From contig JAEZCT010000028.1 in NCBI GenBank assembly GCA_023433405.1, forward strand, positions 1 through 36,797: DNA of 36,797 nucleotides, read 5' to 3'. The notes below the pieces were generated by a model. It had not been told where the DNA came from. It saw nothing but the letters and a program-made list of their open reading frames with translations, and made no database searches. The stretch is from Bacillota bacterium (GTDB taxonomy: Bacteria; Bacillota; Clostridia; Oscillospirales; Ruminococcaceae). The first letter of the stretch is position 1; every line of letters begins with the position of its first letter. Both the position numbers and the translations under genes were made by a program. Shown one piece after another: positions 1 through 8,718 of this stretch.

Positions 1-1
1 C

Positions 2-217
2 GAAAGCTTTCACTGGCATTTGGACGTAACTTTTCGTGAGGATGATAATCATACCCTAGAAAAGCAGGCAGCTTTGAACTTGAATATCCTCAGAAAGTTT
101 GCTATAAGTATATTGAAAATATTTGATGTGGGCAACAAACCAATGAGCCTAAAGCTAAAGCGTTTTTCTATCGGTACCAACCCAGAACGTCACTTGGAGC
201 GTATTTTGATGCTTTGA
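2..217 (+). CDS. ISAs1-family transposase, C-terminal end (cut by window edge)
   Basis: This open frame runs in from the left edge and ends at 217, so only about 71 residues are present. It reads HWHLDVTFREDDN, then a KQAALNLNILRKF stretch and a LKRFSIGTNPE stretch near the end. That layout (H-W-x-LDV-F-ED, then a helix with LN-LRK, then a basic K-KR tail) is what I know from the C-terminus of ISAs1-type DDE transposases, where the glutamate of the DDE triad lies in this segment. The TTG at 20 is not a true start, because the frame continues upstream. Whether the element is intact or a remnant cannot be seen from this side. No terminal inverted repeat was recognised in 218-296. Confidence 0.7.
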   Translation, partial: ESFHWHLDVTFREDDNHTLEKQAALNLNILRKFAISILKIFDVGNKPMSLKLKRFSIGTNPERHLERILML

Positions 218-296
218 TGACTTTTTCGGGCATTGTGTCCGGCTTTGTGTCCATACTCATTCATGCGTTTGGCGTGTAAACACATTTAGTAAAAAG

Positions 297-325
297 TTGA
301 AATGGGTAAAAAATTGTGGTAAAAT
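297..325 (+). promoter_or_regulatory. Sigma-A type promoter for the lipoprotein gene
   Basis: TTGAAA at 297-302 and TAAAAT at 320-325 are separated by 17 bases, a near-consensus housekeeping promoter. It lies about 95 bases upstream of the lipoprotein start at 420. The rest of 218-419 shows only a small hairpin (cgaaaa/ttttcg near 370) and a GAGGGA ribosome site before 420. Confidence 0.6.
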
Positions 326-419
326 AAGAAACGCAATTAATGACGCAGGTGAGGCTCTATACTGGGTCCGAAAAAACTTTTCGTGAAGTAATATAAGCCG
401 GTAGAGATGAGGGAAGCAA

Positions 420-1835
420 ATGAAAAAGTCAATATTTTGCTTATTGTTAGTATTATCCTGCATCAGCTTTCTGGTTTCATGTTATTCCGAACGTATAAGG
501 GAAGAAAATCCTTCGGATTTCGATGTGAATCTCGCGAAGGAAGAAGATTTCTTGAATTTGGATTACGCTGCTTTCGTATCAGTTTCACCGGGGAGCGTAG
601 GAGTTATTTCAGTTAAAAAGGAGCATCCTCTCGGAGGAGATAAAGCGGATGCATCGGCTCATGATGAGCAAAAATTCAGGGCTTACAGCTTTAAAGATTA
701 TATGAAGCATAATTATATGGATTCCTTGGTGTATATCTATAGCGATGGGGTTTTTCGTTCTCTTGATTATGATACTGGCGCGCAATTTGAAGTTGTTTCT
801 GACCAATCGGCAACTCAGACCAATCACGATTTTGATATCGTTGCATTTAACGGCAAAATCATCAATATCGATTACTATGGAGATTTAGAGAATCACCCGC
901 CGGAACTGTTGCTGCCGATTTTTAATCAAAGAGACTTTGAAATATACTCCGATTTTCAGGCAAGAGGTATATACAAAAGTGTTTTGACGGTTGGCGACTA
1001 TGAAGACGAAATAAAACTGGATTTTGAAGGTTTCAATTCCGCGATTAGAGATGCGACAGCAGTGTTGGGAGATATCAAGCCCGTTTCAATAGAGCCTGTT
1101 GATCCATCAATCATATCCTCTTTTTTTAAGGAAACAGCGCAGGAAAAACGAAGCACGGATTTCCCCCAATACGCATTTCGATTGTCTGATACAGACATAT
1201 ATCTTTTGGAATTCTATACAACAATGGACGATCAAACCTTTCATGTATTCGCAGTGTCTACACCGGAAAATAGTTATAAAGAAGTATTCCGCCATGGAAA
1301 GCCGATAGAAAGGTTTGATGTAGAGCCTCAAGGTTACGATCCTATGTTCAGTAAAGTAGAATATGTAGGGCTTAACAGAAACAATGAGTATTGCGTATTA
1401 TTTCAGGTTGCCGGTAAGGGCCTTGCGTATTTTGTAGATTTTTTTAAGTTCCAAGTTTCTGTTGCCGCAAGCACGAGCACCGACATAAGCTCTTTGCAAT
1501 CAAACGAGAACGAGGAGCGAGATGTTTTGATAACAGTGAAGAAAGAAGAACTGGCTGGTGGGCTGGAAAGGGAAATTACCGATCAAACCCAGGTCCAAAA
1601 AATACTCGCGCTGGTCGAGGGAATGATGGAAGGCGATTTTGCCGGCCCTCCGCCTACAGGCGGCACGATTATGACCGTGCTCGTGACAAGGGACGGTGTT
1701 ATTGAGGAATACTCCTTCTTTGAGGATGAGGTGGCGGGATTTTGCTTGGCGAAAAATCATCAGCATCCCGATGCACGCAATGTATGGTTCTTTGCCGACG
1801 CCGGGGCGTTTTCGTATTTGATGGGACTGCTATAA
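420..1835 (+). CDS. Putative secreted lipoprotein of unknown function
   Basis: A 471-residue protein starts with a lipoprotein signal: MKKS, a hydrophobic core, then the lipobox FLVSC with the modified cysteine at about residue 21. It is therefore expected to be anchored on the outer face of the membrane. No catalytic motif or named domain was recognised. The mature part is acidic, with many aromatic residues, and looks like a mixed alpha/beta extracellular protein. The ATG follows a GAGGGA ribosome site at the usual distance. The gene is visibly richer in A and T than the phage block and housekeeping genes to its right, and it sits beside a transposase tail, which may mean acquisition by transfer. 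It has its own promoter and a strong hairpin terminator, so it appears monocistronic. Confidence 0.75.
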   Translation: MKKSIFCLLLVLSCISFLVSCYSERIREENPSDFDVNLAKEEDFLNLDYAAFVSVSPGSVGVISVKKEHPLGGDKADASAHDEQKFRAYSFKDYMKHNYMDSLVYIYSDGVFRSLDYDTGAQFEVVSDQSATQTNHDFDIVAFNGKIINIDYYGDLENHPPELLLPIFNQRDFEIYSDFQARGIYKSVLTVGDYEDEIKLDFEGFNSAIRDATAVLGDIKPVSIEPVDPSIISSFFKETAQEKRSTDFPQYAFRLSDTDIYLLEFYTTMDDQTFHVFAVSTPENSYKEVFRHGKPIERFDVEPQGYDPMFSKVEYVGLNRNNEYCVLFQVAGKGLAYFVDFFKFQVSVAASTSTDISSLQSNENEERDVLITVKKEELAGGLEREITDQTQVQKILALVEGMMEGDFAGPPPTGGTIMTVLVTRDGVIEEYSFFEDEVAGFCLAKNHQHPDARNVWFFADAGAFSYLMGLL

Positions 1836-1892
1836 TAGCCGGGTTGATTCTATGAGTTAGCTTTTAACATTTATATCGAGAATAGCAGTACG

Positions 1893-1940
1893 CCGCACAA
1901 AAAGGCAGCATTCCAAACGGAATGCTGCCTTTTTGTGCGG
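1893..1940. terminator. Bidirectional terminator between convergent genes
   Basis: A perfect 22-bp inverted repeat (1893-1914 with 1919-1940) closes on a 4-base AAAC loop. The arms contain A5 and T5 runs, so it could act on both strands. It lies between the rightward lipoprotein gene and the leftward MCP1 gene. Confidence 0.75.
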
Positions 1941-1984
1941 TAGTATAAACTTCTTATCGTAATCGCGTTCTATATTGAAAAAAA

Positions 1985-3700
1985 TCAGGCGGAATAATGC
2001 TGGTCGTTCCCTTCCGGTTTTTCCTGCCCGATGAGGGTAAAGTGCTCCACCTGCTGGCGCAGGATTTCTGCTTGGCCGGTAAGCTCCTCGCTGGCGGCGG
2101 CACTTTGCTCCGCGGTAGCGGAGTTAGTCTGCACCACAATGGAAATCTGCTCCACGCCCTGCTGTATCTGCATCACGGCGGTGGCCTGTTCGCTTGATTT
2201 TCGCGCAATGCCCTCCACCAGCTCCAGGGTATGCTCGGCCTTCACGCGCACATTCTCAAGCGACTTAGCGGTTTGCGCGGCAATTTGGCTGCCCTTCTCC
2301 ACTGCTTGGGTGGAGCTCATAATCAGGTCGGTGGTGTTCTTGGCGGCCTCCGCACTTTTGGCGGCAAGGCTGCGTACCTCATCCGCCACCACCGCGAAGC
2401 CCTTGCCCGCGGCTCCCGCGCGCGCGGCCTCCACCGCCGCGTTTAATGCTAAAATGTTTGTTTGAAAGGCGATATCCTCAATGGTCTTTATAATTTTTTG
2501 AATGCGTGAGGAGCTGTTGGATATCTCCTCCATGGCGCCCGTCAGGCTTTGCATTTGGTCCCCCGCGCGGGCAATCTCTTCGCCGGTCTCCACCGCCACG
2601 CGGTTGCTTTGCTGGGCATTTGCGGCGTTGTCGCGTATCTGCCCGCTGATTTGGGTTAAGGTGGCGGAAAGCTCCTGAATGGCTCCTGCCTGCTCGGTGG
2701 CGCCTTGGCTGAGCGCCTGCGCCCCGCCCGAAACCTGCGCCGCACCGCTTGTTACCTGATCGGCCCCCTGATTGAATTGCAGGATGGTGTGGTTAAACGA
2801 CTGAATAATTTCCTGTAAGGAGGTTTTAATCGACTCAAAATCGCCCGCATAATCCAGATCAATGGTTACGGATAGGTTCCCGCGCGCCATCTCTGCAAGG
2901 ACGTTTGAAATGTTGGAGATATAACCATTAAGCACCTGCATCATCTTACGCATACTGTGGGCTAAAGAGCCCAGCTCATCCTTGGAGCGGTACAGCACAG
3001 AAGCACCCATGCAGCCGTTTGCCATTTGCTTTGCTGCTTCCTCAATTTCCAAGAGAGGCGTCGTAATGCCGCGCACCAAAAGGATGCAGAACAGCACAAC
3101 AATAAGCAGGGAAAAAATGGTGGCTCCCATTAGGATGAACATGGAGATTCGTTCGGCGCTCATCCAATTGATTGAGACGTCACTGGTTCGCTGCTGTGCG
3201 GCATCTTGAATAAGACTAAGCTTATTCCGGGCGCTTGAAATCATGGAAATATACTGCGAGTTATATAGGGTGGAGGCCTCCTCCTTTTCATCCGCCTCAG
3301 AGTGCGCTGAAATGCGGGCTTTGATCGCCTCGCTGCTCTCCACAGCGGCAATAAAATCTGCAACCAGCTGCTGCTCCTGTTCGTTTTCGGAGTAAAAGGC
3401 CTTTAGGGCTTCCGCATCCGCCTTAACGTTTTCAATCATCGCGTCGGCATGAAATAGGTAGCCGGTTGTAATATCTACTCCCTTCGCGTTGAAGGAACGC
3501 ACGATGTTTCGCTCCGACTCCTGATAATCACGGTCAATCTTGGCCGTCAGCTGCAGTATCTTAACTGCTTCCTCATAGGATTTAAGATAAGAGCCCATCA
3601 AGCCAATGCCAATGAAACCAGTCAGCACAGTAGTGCAGAAGAACACTAAAATAATGCCAAAGGTCACAATCAGCTTTCTGCTAATCTTCATATTCTTCAT
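1985..3700 (-). CDS. Methyl-accepting chemotaxis protein (MCP1)
   Basis: A membrane chemoreceptor of 571 residues that should signal to CheA/CheW. In order: a first membrane helix (about residues 8-33), an extracytoplasmic sensor of about 150 residues that looks like a four-helix bundle, a second membrane helix (about 186-209), a HAMP linker, and a long coiled-coil signalling domain. The domain carries the receptor hairpin tip around EDIAFQTNILALNAAVEAA and glutamine/glutamate pairs suited to methylation. No CheR-tethering pentapeptide is seen at the C-terminus. I start at the ATG at 3700 (MKNMKISRK) because AAAGGA lies 8-9 bases before it; an upstream in-frame codon at 3727 would place that ribosome site inside the gene. 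It is clearly paralogous to MCP2 at 19949, with near-identical signalling halves and diverged sensors. Which ligand it senses is unknown. Confidence 0.93.
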   Translation of the reverse strand: MKNMKISRKLIVTFGIILVFFCTTVLTGFIGIGLMGSYLKSYEEAVKILQLTAKIDRDYQESERNIVRSFNAKGVDITTGYLFHADAMIENVKADAEALKAFYSENEQEQQLVADFIAAVESSEAIKARISAHSEADEKEEASTLYNSQYISMISSARNKLSLIQDAAQQRTSDVSINWMSAERISMFILMGATIFSLLIVVLFCILLVRGITTPLLEIEEAAKQMANGCMGASVLYRSKDELGSLAHSMRKMMQVLNGYISNISNVLAEMARGNLSVTIDLDYAGDFESIKTSLQEIIQSFNHTILQFNQGADQVTSGAAQVSGGAQALSQGATEQAGAIQELSATLTQISGQIRDNAANAQQSNRVAVETGEEIARAGDQMQSLTGAMEEISNSSSRIQKIIKTIEDIAFQTNILALNAAVEAARAGAAGKGFAVVADEVRSLAAKSAEAAKNTTDLIMSSTQAVEKGSQIAAQTAKSLENVRVKAEHTLELVEGIARKSSEQATAVMQIQQGVEQISIVVQTNSATAEQSAAASEELTGQAEILRQQVEHFTLIGQEKPEGNDQHYSA

Positions 3701-3802
3701 AAAAAGAAATCCTTTCCGAAACCCCATACACCATAACCGGGGTTACTGCTCATTTTGGAAACTGTTTTTCCTAGGTCTTCCTCATAATCGCTAATAGATT
3801 CG

Positions 3803-3831
3803 ATTATACCAAGGCAGAACAGTTATTTCAA
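3803..3831 (-). promoter_or_regulatory. Sigma-A type promoter for MCP1
   Basis: On the minus strand TTGAAA (3831-3826) and TATAAT (3808-3803) are 17 bases apart. The flanks TTAAG before the -35 and CTTGG before the -10 are the same as at the MCP2 promoter (19475-19503). It lies about 100 bases upstream of the MCP1 start. Confidence 0.75.
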
Positions 3832-3837
3832 CTTAAT

Positions 3838-3889
3838 CTCTCGAATTTATAGGGTTTTTACGCGATTGTAGTTTTTTATACATTTTATG
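3838..3889. repeat. Possible decayed half of the palindromic MITE family
   Basis: The stretch resembling AATTTAT-GGGTTTTTACGCG followed by a T-rich TATACATTTTAT resembles the central-to-right part of the family consensus seen at 19718 and 36649. The terminal TAGTATA is not preserved, so this is tentative. The rest of 3701-4044 holds the MCP1 promoter and a purine-rich tract just before the phage genes. No convincing rightward promoter for the phage block was found. Confidence 0.35.
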
Positions 3890-4044
3890 AAAACCATGCA
3901 ACTATTCGGTTTTCTATGCTGGAAGTATGAAGTGGCAAGTGTGAAAATTGAAATTTAAAATGCGAATCCATAAATGGATGAAAAAAAGAAAAGAGAAAAG
4001 AGAAAAGAGAGATGGAAAAAGGGAAAGGCGAAAGTGAAAAGAGA

Positions 4045-4563
4045 ATGGCACACAACAAGCTGAAAACGCTAGGGGATAAGGAAAGCCTCTTTTGCTGGTA
4101 TTATGCCGCCGCGCAAAACGGAAAAGAGGCGGCGATAAAAGCGGGGTATGGGACGCTGTTTGCGGAAAAAACCGCCGCGCGGCTGCTGCAATGCGAGGCG
4201 GTGCAGGTGCGTGTAGCCGAGCTTTGTGAGCAGGAGCAGTGCCGCAAGAATGTACGAAAGGGGCTGGAGCGTCTGGCCTTTGGCAGCATTTGCGACGCGG
4301 TGACCCTGCTGTGTGCGGAGGATTTGTCGGCATTGGACGCGGCAAGCCTAGACCTTTTTTCGGTGGCGGAGCTAAAACGCCCAAAAGGCGGCGGGTTTGA
4401 AATGAAGTTTTACGACCGGCTAAAGGCGTTGGAATCGCTGGCGACGCTTGAGCAAAAGGGTGGGACGGAGCTTGCCCGGCCGTTTTATTCCGCTATTGAG
4501 CGCGGGGCGCAGGCGGTATGCGGCATAGGGGAGACTGACAGTAAAACCGCAGGCGATAATTGA
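4045..4563 (+). CDS. xtmA: Phage terminase small subunit (XtmA-like)
   Basis: A 172-residue protein opens the virion gene block. In tailed phages the small terminase binds the packaging start on phage DNA and hands it to the large subunit. The N-terminus (LGDKESLFCWYY, then GKEAAIKAGYG) has the helix-turn-helix-like pattern of PBSX/Terminase_2 family proteins, followed by a helical oligomerisation region. It lies directly before the large subunit, as in PBSX. The start is uncertain: an ATG at 4012 is also in frame, but the extra 11 residues come from a purine-rich tract that reads like leader sequence, so I prefer MAHNKLK at 4045. Neither start has a well-spaced ribosome site. Confidence 0.85.
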   Translation: MAHNKLKTLGDKESLFCWYYAAAQNGKEAAIKAGYGTLFAEKTAARLLQCEAVQVRVAELCEQEQCRKNVRKGLERLAFGSICDAVTLLCAEDLSALDAASLDLFSVAELKRPKGGGFEMKFYDRLKALESLATLEQKGGTELARPFYSAIERGAQAVCGIGETDSKTAGDN

Positions 4564-4621
4564 ACGGCGGGAAAATACCGAGCATATGCTCCTAAAAATT
4601 ATCGAAAGGGGGCGACGGCAT

Positions 4622-5881
4622 ATGCCGACCGGGCTTAAGCCCTTTACCCCAAAACAGCTCACCGCCCTATCCTGGTGGAGCGGGCAAAGCCGCTATAAAG
4701 CTCAGGATGCCATCATCTGCGACGGGGCGGTGCGCAGCGGCAAGACGCTGTGCCTTTCCGTGTCCTTTGCGGCATGGGCCTTCTACGCGTTTGCGCAGCG
4801 GGATTTTGCGCTGTGCGGTAAAACGGTAACCTCCCTGCGGCGCAATGTGGTGGTACCGCTGCTAAACATCCTGCGCGAGCTGGGCTTTGAGTGTGAGGAA
4901 AAGGTGAGCAAAAGCTATGTGGATATTACGCTGGACGGGCGGCGCAACCGATTTTATCTGTTCGGCGGGCGGGATGAGTCGAGTGCTGCGCTAATACAGG
5001 GGATGACGCTTGCGGGAATATTGTTTGACGAGGTGGCACTTATGCCCCGCTCCTTTGTGGAGCAGGCGCTCGCGCGCTGTTCTGTAGAGGGCTCGAAATA
5101 CTTCTTTAACTGCAATCCGGAGCATCCCCACCACTGGTTTTATACCGAATGGATTTGCAAGGCGCGGGAGAAAAACACCCTGTACCTCCATTTTGAGATG
5201 ACCGACAACCCCTCCCTGTCTCCCGAGATGCTGGCACGCTATCGTTCGCTGTATTCCGGGGTGTTTTACGAGCGGTTTGTACAGGGCAAATGGGTGGTTG
5301 CACAAGGGCTTGTTTACCCCATGTTCTGTGCCGACCGGCATGTGCGGGCTTTTGCGGGTGACTGCGAGCGGTATTATATCTCCTGCGATTACGGTACGGT
5401 AAACCCCTCCTCCTTTGGGTTATGGGGTGAATGCGCGGGTATATACCACCGCCTGCGGGAGTATTACTACGATTCCCGCGCCCGTGGCAGCCAGCGCACC
5501 GATGAGGAGCATTATGCCGCACTGGAGGAGCTGGCGGGAGAGCTGCCCATTGAAGCGGTGGTGGTGGATCCTTCCGCTGCCAGCTTTATTCAGACCATCA
5601 GCCGACACGGCCGGTTTGCGGTGCTTCGGGCAAAAAACGACGTGCTGACCGGGATACGCATGGTGTGCGAGGCCCTGCGGATGGGAACCATCCGGCTCAA
5701 CCCCTCCTGCAAAGACAGCATCCGGGAATTTTCTTTGTACCAATGGGAGAAGGACAGCGGACGGGACGCGCCGATTAAGGAGAATGACCACGCGATGGAC
5801 GACATTCGCTATCTGGTCAGTACCGTCATGAACAACGAAGCCGACAGCTTTTTTGTACTAAGCGCAGAGCGGGAGGGGTAG
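4622..5881 (+). CDS. xtmB: Phage terminase large subunit (XtmB-like)
   Basis: The packaging motor ATPase and nuclease, 419 residues. The N-terminal ATPase has a Walker A (GAVRSGKT, residues 35-42) and a Walker B (ILFDEV, 133-138, with D136 and E137). The C-terminal RNase H-like nuclease shows the expected acidic residues: D256 in ISCDYGT, D316 in VVVDPS and D393/D394 in HAMDDIRYL. All catalytic residues expected for a working motor are present. I start at the ATG at 4622 because AAAGGGGG lies 9 bases upstream; an in-frame codon at 4586 has no such site. It matches the PBSX-type family in length and lies between the small subunit and the portal, as usual. Confidence 0.95.
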   Translation: MPTGLKPFTPKQLTALSWWSGQSRYKAQDAIICDGAVRSGKTLCLSVSFAAWAFYAFAQRDFALCGKTVTSLRRNVVVPLLNILRELGFECEEKVSKSYVDITLDGRRNRFYLFGGRDESSAALIQGMTLAGILFDEVALMPRSFVEQALARCSVEGSKYFFNCNPEHPHHWFYTEWICKAREKNTLYLHFEMTDNPSLSPEMLARYRSLYSGVFYERFVQGKWVVAQGLVYPMFCADRHVRAFAGDCERYYISCDYGTVNPSSFGLWGECAGIYHRLREYYYDSRARGSQRTDEEHYAALEELAGELPIEAVVVDPSAASFIQTISRHGRFAVLRAKNDVLTGIRMVCEALRMGTIRLNPSCKDSIREFSLYQWEKDSGRDAPIKENDHAMDDIRYLVSTVMNNEADSFFVLSAEREG

Positions 5882-5927
5882 CGCGAGGATTTACCCACTG
5901 GCTGTGTGAGAAAGGAAGGTTTTTGCA

Positions 5928-7103
5928 ATGAGGCGATGGAAAACGCCATTTAAACCATTTATGCCCTTAAGAGCCAGAGAAAGCCCCGCGGGGCTTGTAC
6001 AGACTGCGCGGGAGGCGAGCCAGCCCTTTGGCATACTGGCAGGGTATGTGCCGCTGCGCACACCCGAGAACGCATTGTATGACGCCATTCGCGAAGGGGT
6101 GCCGATTGTGGATGCGGCACTGCAAAAAATAGTCCGGCTGGTTGGTACCTTTGTGCCCGACTGCGGTGATAAGCGGGCCGACGCCGTACTGCGTGAGCTG
6201 TTTGAGGCAGTTCCTGTTTTTGGCGGAGGAATAGGCATAGACGCGTTTGTGTCGGCATACCTGGATTCCCTTTTGTGCTACGGCAACGCGGTGGGGGAGA
6301 TTGCGCTCTCCCCTCGCCGGGATCGCATCGCGGTGCTATACAACGCGCCGCTGGAGGGGCTTGAGATAGAGCGCGACGACAGGACACTGGGAACACGCAT
6401 CTGCGTACGGGACGGTGCGGGGCTTACGCCCGTGCGCTACCCCGAGCTCGTGACCCACGCGGCGCTCACTCCTCCCTGCGGAGAGGTACGGGGGGTATCC
6501 CTGCTGCGCAGCCTACCCTTTGTGTGCTCGGTGCTCTTAAAAATATACCAGAGCATCGGGCAGAACTTTGAGAGGGTGGGCAACCTGCGCTTTGCCGTCA
6601 CCTACCGCCCGGGGGAAGGCGCACCGGATAAGGCCTTTGCCAAAGAACGCGCCATGCAGATTGCAAGGGAATGGAGCGCCTCTATGAGCAGCGGCGGAAG
6701 GGTGAAGGACTTTATTGCCGTCGGGGATGTCGATATTAAGGTGATTGGCGCCGACAATCAGGTGCTGGATTCTCAGGTGCCTGTGCGCCAGATGCTGGAG
6801 CAGATTGTGGCGAAAACAGGGATTCCACCCTTTTTGCTGGGGCTAAGCTGGAGCACCAGCGAGCGGATGAGCAAGCAGCAGGCGGATGTGCTGACCAGTG
6901 AGCTGGAAAGCTACCGGCGGCTGGTTACGCCCGCCATCCTGCGAATATCGCGGCTTGCCCTGCGCTTGCAGGGAATTGGAGTACAGCCCCGGATTCTTTG
7001 GGAGGATATTACCTTGCAGGACGCTGTGGAGGAAGCAAGGGCGCGGCTGTATAACGCCCAAGCTGACGCGCTGACCAGACAGTGCGCTGACCAATCAACA
7101 TAA
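5928..7103 (+). CDS. Phage portal protein (XkdE/PBSX-family)
   Basis: A 391-residue protein placed between large terminase and protease, which fits the portal, the dodecameric ring at one capsid vertex through which DNA passes. The segment FLLGLSWSTSERMSKQQADV near residues 303-322, followed by a helix and a basic stretch, is typical of PBSX-family portals as I know them. Length is somewhat below the roughly 450-500 residues common for portals. The start has AAAGGAAGG about 9 bases before the ATG. The frame is open throughout, with no sign of decay. Identification rests on position plus family resemblance. Confidence 0.85.
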   Translation: MRRWKTPFKPFMPLRARESPAGLVQTAREASQPFGILAGYVPLRTPENALYDAIREGVPIVDAALQKIVRLVGTFVPDCGDKRADAVLRELFEAVPVFGGGIGIDAFVSAYLDSLLCYGNAVGEIALSPRRDRIAVLYNAPLEGLEIERDDRTLGTRICVRDGAGLTPVRYPELVTHAALTPPCGEVRGVSLLRSLPFVCSVLLKIYQSIGQNFERVGNLRFAVTYRPGEGAPDKAFAKERAMQIAREWSASMSSGGRVKDFIAVGDVDIKVIGADNQVLDSQVPVRQMLEQIVAKTGIPPFLLGLSWSTSERMSKQQADVLTSELESYRRLVTPAILRISRLALRLQGIGVQPRILWEDITLQDAVEEARARLYNAQADALTRQCADQST

Positions 7104-7132
7104 ATAACAATGGGAAAGGCGGGGATGGGTGC

Positions 7133-8122
7133 ATGGAAATTATCAAAGCCAAGGAGCTTGTGTCCGACGGTGTAAGCTGCGGCACACCGGATGAACAGGA
7201 GCTTGCCCTCATTAACGGCTACACGCTGAGAGCCCTGAGCGCGGAGGAGGTGTTTGTGTTCTCCCTTATCCTGTGCGACAACGAGATTGACCGCGACGGG
7301 GAGCGGTTTGATATCCCCACGCTTTCGGAGCTTGCCGGGCTGTTTTTGGGCAAAAGCGGGGTGTTTGACCACAGCGTAAGCGCCCAGAAGCAGACGGCAC
7401 GCATCTTTTCCTGCAAGGTGATGAAGGACCCCCTGCGCCGAACGGCAGCGGGTGAGGAGTACCGCGCGCTGAAGGCCCGCGCATATATGCTGCGCGGCGA
7501 GAGCACCAAGAACCTGATTGCGGAGCTGGAGGCGGGCATTAAAAAGGAGGTGAGCGTGGGCTGTGCGGTAAGGCATGTGCTGTGCTCGGTGTGCGGGCAG
7601 GACCTGCGCGCCGCACCCTGCGGGCATAGAACCGGGGAACCCGGACCGGACGGAGGCGTGTGCCACCGCGTACTAAGCGGCGCTATAGACGCCTACGAAT
7701 GGTCGTTTGTGGCGGTGCCCGCCCAGCGTAACGCGGGGGTAACCAAATCCCACCCGAGGCGCCTGCTTTATGGGGAAGCGGACGGCGGAGAGCTGGAGGA
7801 CATCCTTGCCCGGCTGGGCGACCGCGCCCTGAACGCCGGAGAGGCGGCAAAGATTAAGGCGGCCATTGGCAGCCTTTCCCGCCATGCGCGGTACGCGCAA
7901 GCCATGCGGGTACGGCTGGAGGATGAGGTGGTGCGGCTTGCCTTTGCGCAAAACCCGGCGGCGGATTGTGTGCTGCTTAAAAAGGCGGCGTGCGGGATGG
8001 AGCCGGAGGAGCTGGAGGAGTTTAAGCGGCTGTTTGAGGCGCGGGAGGACAACTACCTATCCGCGATACAGCTTTTGCCCAAGGCACCCGGGCAGGATGG
8101 AAACACGCAGTATAAAATATAA
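7133..8122 (+). CDS. Phage prohead protease / scaffold (XkdF-like) with Cys/His insert
   Basis: A 329-residue protein at the position of XkdF. The first ~200 residues look like an HK97-type prohead protease, which matures the capsid from within. The pattern is CDNEIDRDGERFD, then GVFDH (His80), then KEVSVGCAV (Ser141), then EWSFVAVPAQRNAGV. His80 and Ser141 are the likely catalytic pair by analogy with the S78-like family. Unusually, residues 151-178 hold C-x2-C, then C-G-H and C-H, which looks like an inserted zinc knuckle between the protease strands. The last ~120 residues are helical and charged and may act as scaffold. The ATG has AAGGCGGGG upstream. The gene is 29 bases after the portal gene. 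Confidence 0.78.
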   Translation: MEIIKAKELVSDGVSCGTPDEQELALINGYTLRALSAEEVFVFSLILCDNEIDRDGERFDIPTLSELAGLFLGKSGVFDHSVSAQKQTARIFSCKVMKDPLRRTAAGEEYRALKARAYMLRGESTKNLIAELEAGIKKEVSVGCAVRHVLCSVCGQDLRAAPCGHRTGEPGPDGGVCHRVLSGAIDAYEWSFVAVPAQRNAGVTKSHPRRLLYGEADGGELEDILARLGDRALNAGEAAKIKAAIGSLSRHARYAQAMRVRLEDEVVRLAFAQNPAADCVLLKKAACGMEPEELEEFKRLFEAREDNYLSAIQLLPKAPGQDGNTQYKI

Positions 8123-8156
8123 GTATTTATACAAAAAGAAAGGCGGGGCAACAAAC

Positions 8157-8507
8157 ATGGGAGTATCGTTTGAGGGATACAACGAGAGCATTTTGACCTT
8201 TGCGGCACAAGAGGATGTGGCGGCGGGAGACCTGGTAGTCGCAGCCGAAAACGGCAGGGTGGAGAAGGCGGCGCAGGGGGATATTCCGGCGGGGCTTGTG
8301 CGCACAGTACGCGCAGGCTATGCCGGCGTGCAGCTTTTTGGCTATGCGCAGGTAGCGGTATCGGGGCTTGCGGGCAAGGGCTGGAAAACGCTGGTGTGCG
8401 ACGGGGAAAACGGCCTGAAACCGGCCGGGGGCGGCGAAACAGGCAGGCAGTATCTGGTGCTGGAGCTTGACACCCTGTCGGGCAGGGCAGGACTGCTGCT
8501 GGGTTAA
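8157..8507 (+). CDS. Probable capsid decoration protein (DUF2190-like)
   Basis: A 116-residue protein between protease and capsid genes. It is glycine- and valine-rich, with alternating short strands (AAGDLVVAAENGRVEKA, IPAGLVRTV, YAQVAVSGLAG). This resembles small beta-barrel head-decoration or cement proteins such as the DUF2190 group, which stabilise the outer capsid. The start is the ATG at 8157, preceded by AAAGGCGGGG at about 9 bases; a longer open frame from 7866 overlaps the protease gene and is not used. Function is inferred from position and composition. Confidence 0.65.
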   Translation: MGVSFEGYNESILTFAAQEDVAAGDLVVAAENGRVEKAAQGDIPAGLVRTVRAGYAGVQLFGYAQVAVSGLAGKGWKTLVCDGENGLKPAGGGETGRQYLVLELDTLSGRAGLLLG

Positions 8508-8593
8508 TCCCCATACCCATTTGAAACACTCCGCGTAGCACCCCGTATCCAGGTAGCGCACTGCGCCGGGTGGTTTTGCGGAGCTTCTAGCGG

Positions 8594-8671
8594 AATTATT
8601 AACCGCTCGATAGCCAAAAAGTATAGGCGATTTTTTATACTATTCTTCGTTTTTTGAGGGGATTCGCATTG
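8594..8671. repeat. Decayed MITE copy upstream of the capsid gene
   Basis: The 3' half (GCGATTTTTTATAC through TTTTTTGAGGGGATT) matches the right half of the family (GCGGATTTTTATCGACTCTTTTTGAGGGGATT) apart from small changes. The 5' part (AACCG and AAAAAGTATA) may be the left end. The centre is lost. Positions 8508-8718 otherwise hold only a short tandem GGACCTAA repeat and the capsid ribosome site. Confidence 0.45.
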
Positions 8672-8718
8672 CAAAAAGGACCTAAGGACCTAAGGAAATT
8701 AGAAAGGGATGATACTGC

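Noticed and set aside
3914..4384. Leftward frame opposite the small terminase
   Set aside because: Low-complexity Ser/Pro/Phe translation, antisense to a gene with a clear family pattern.
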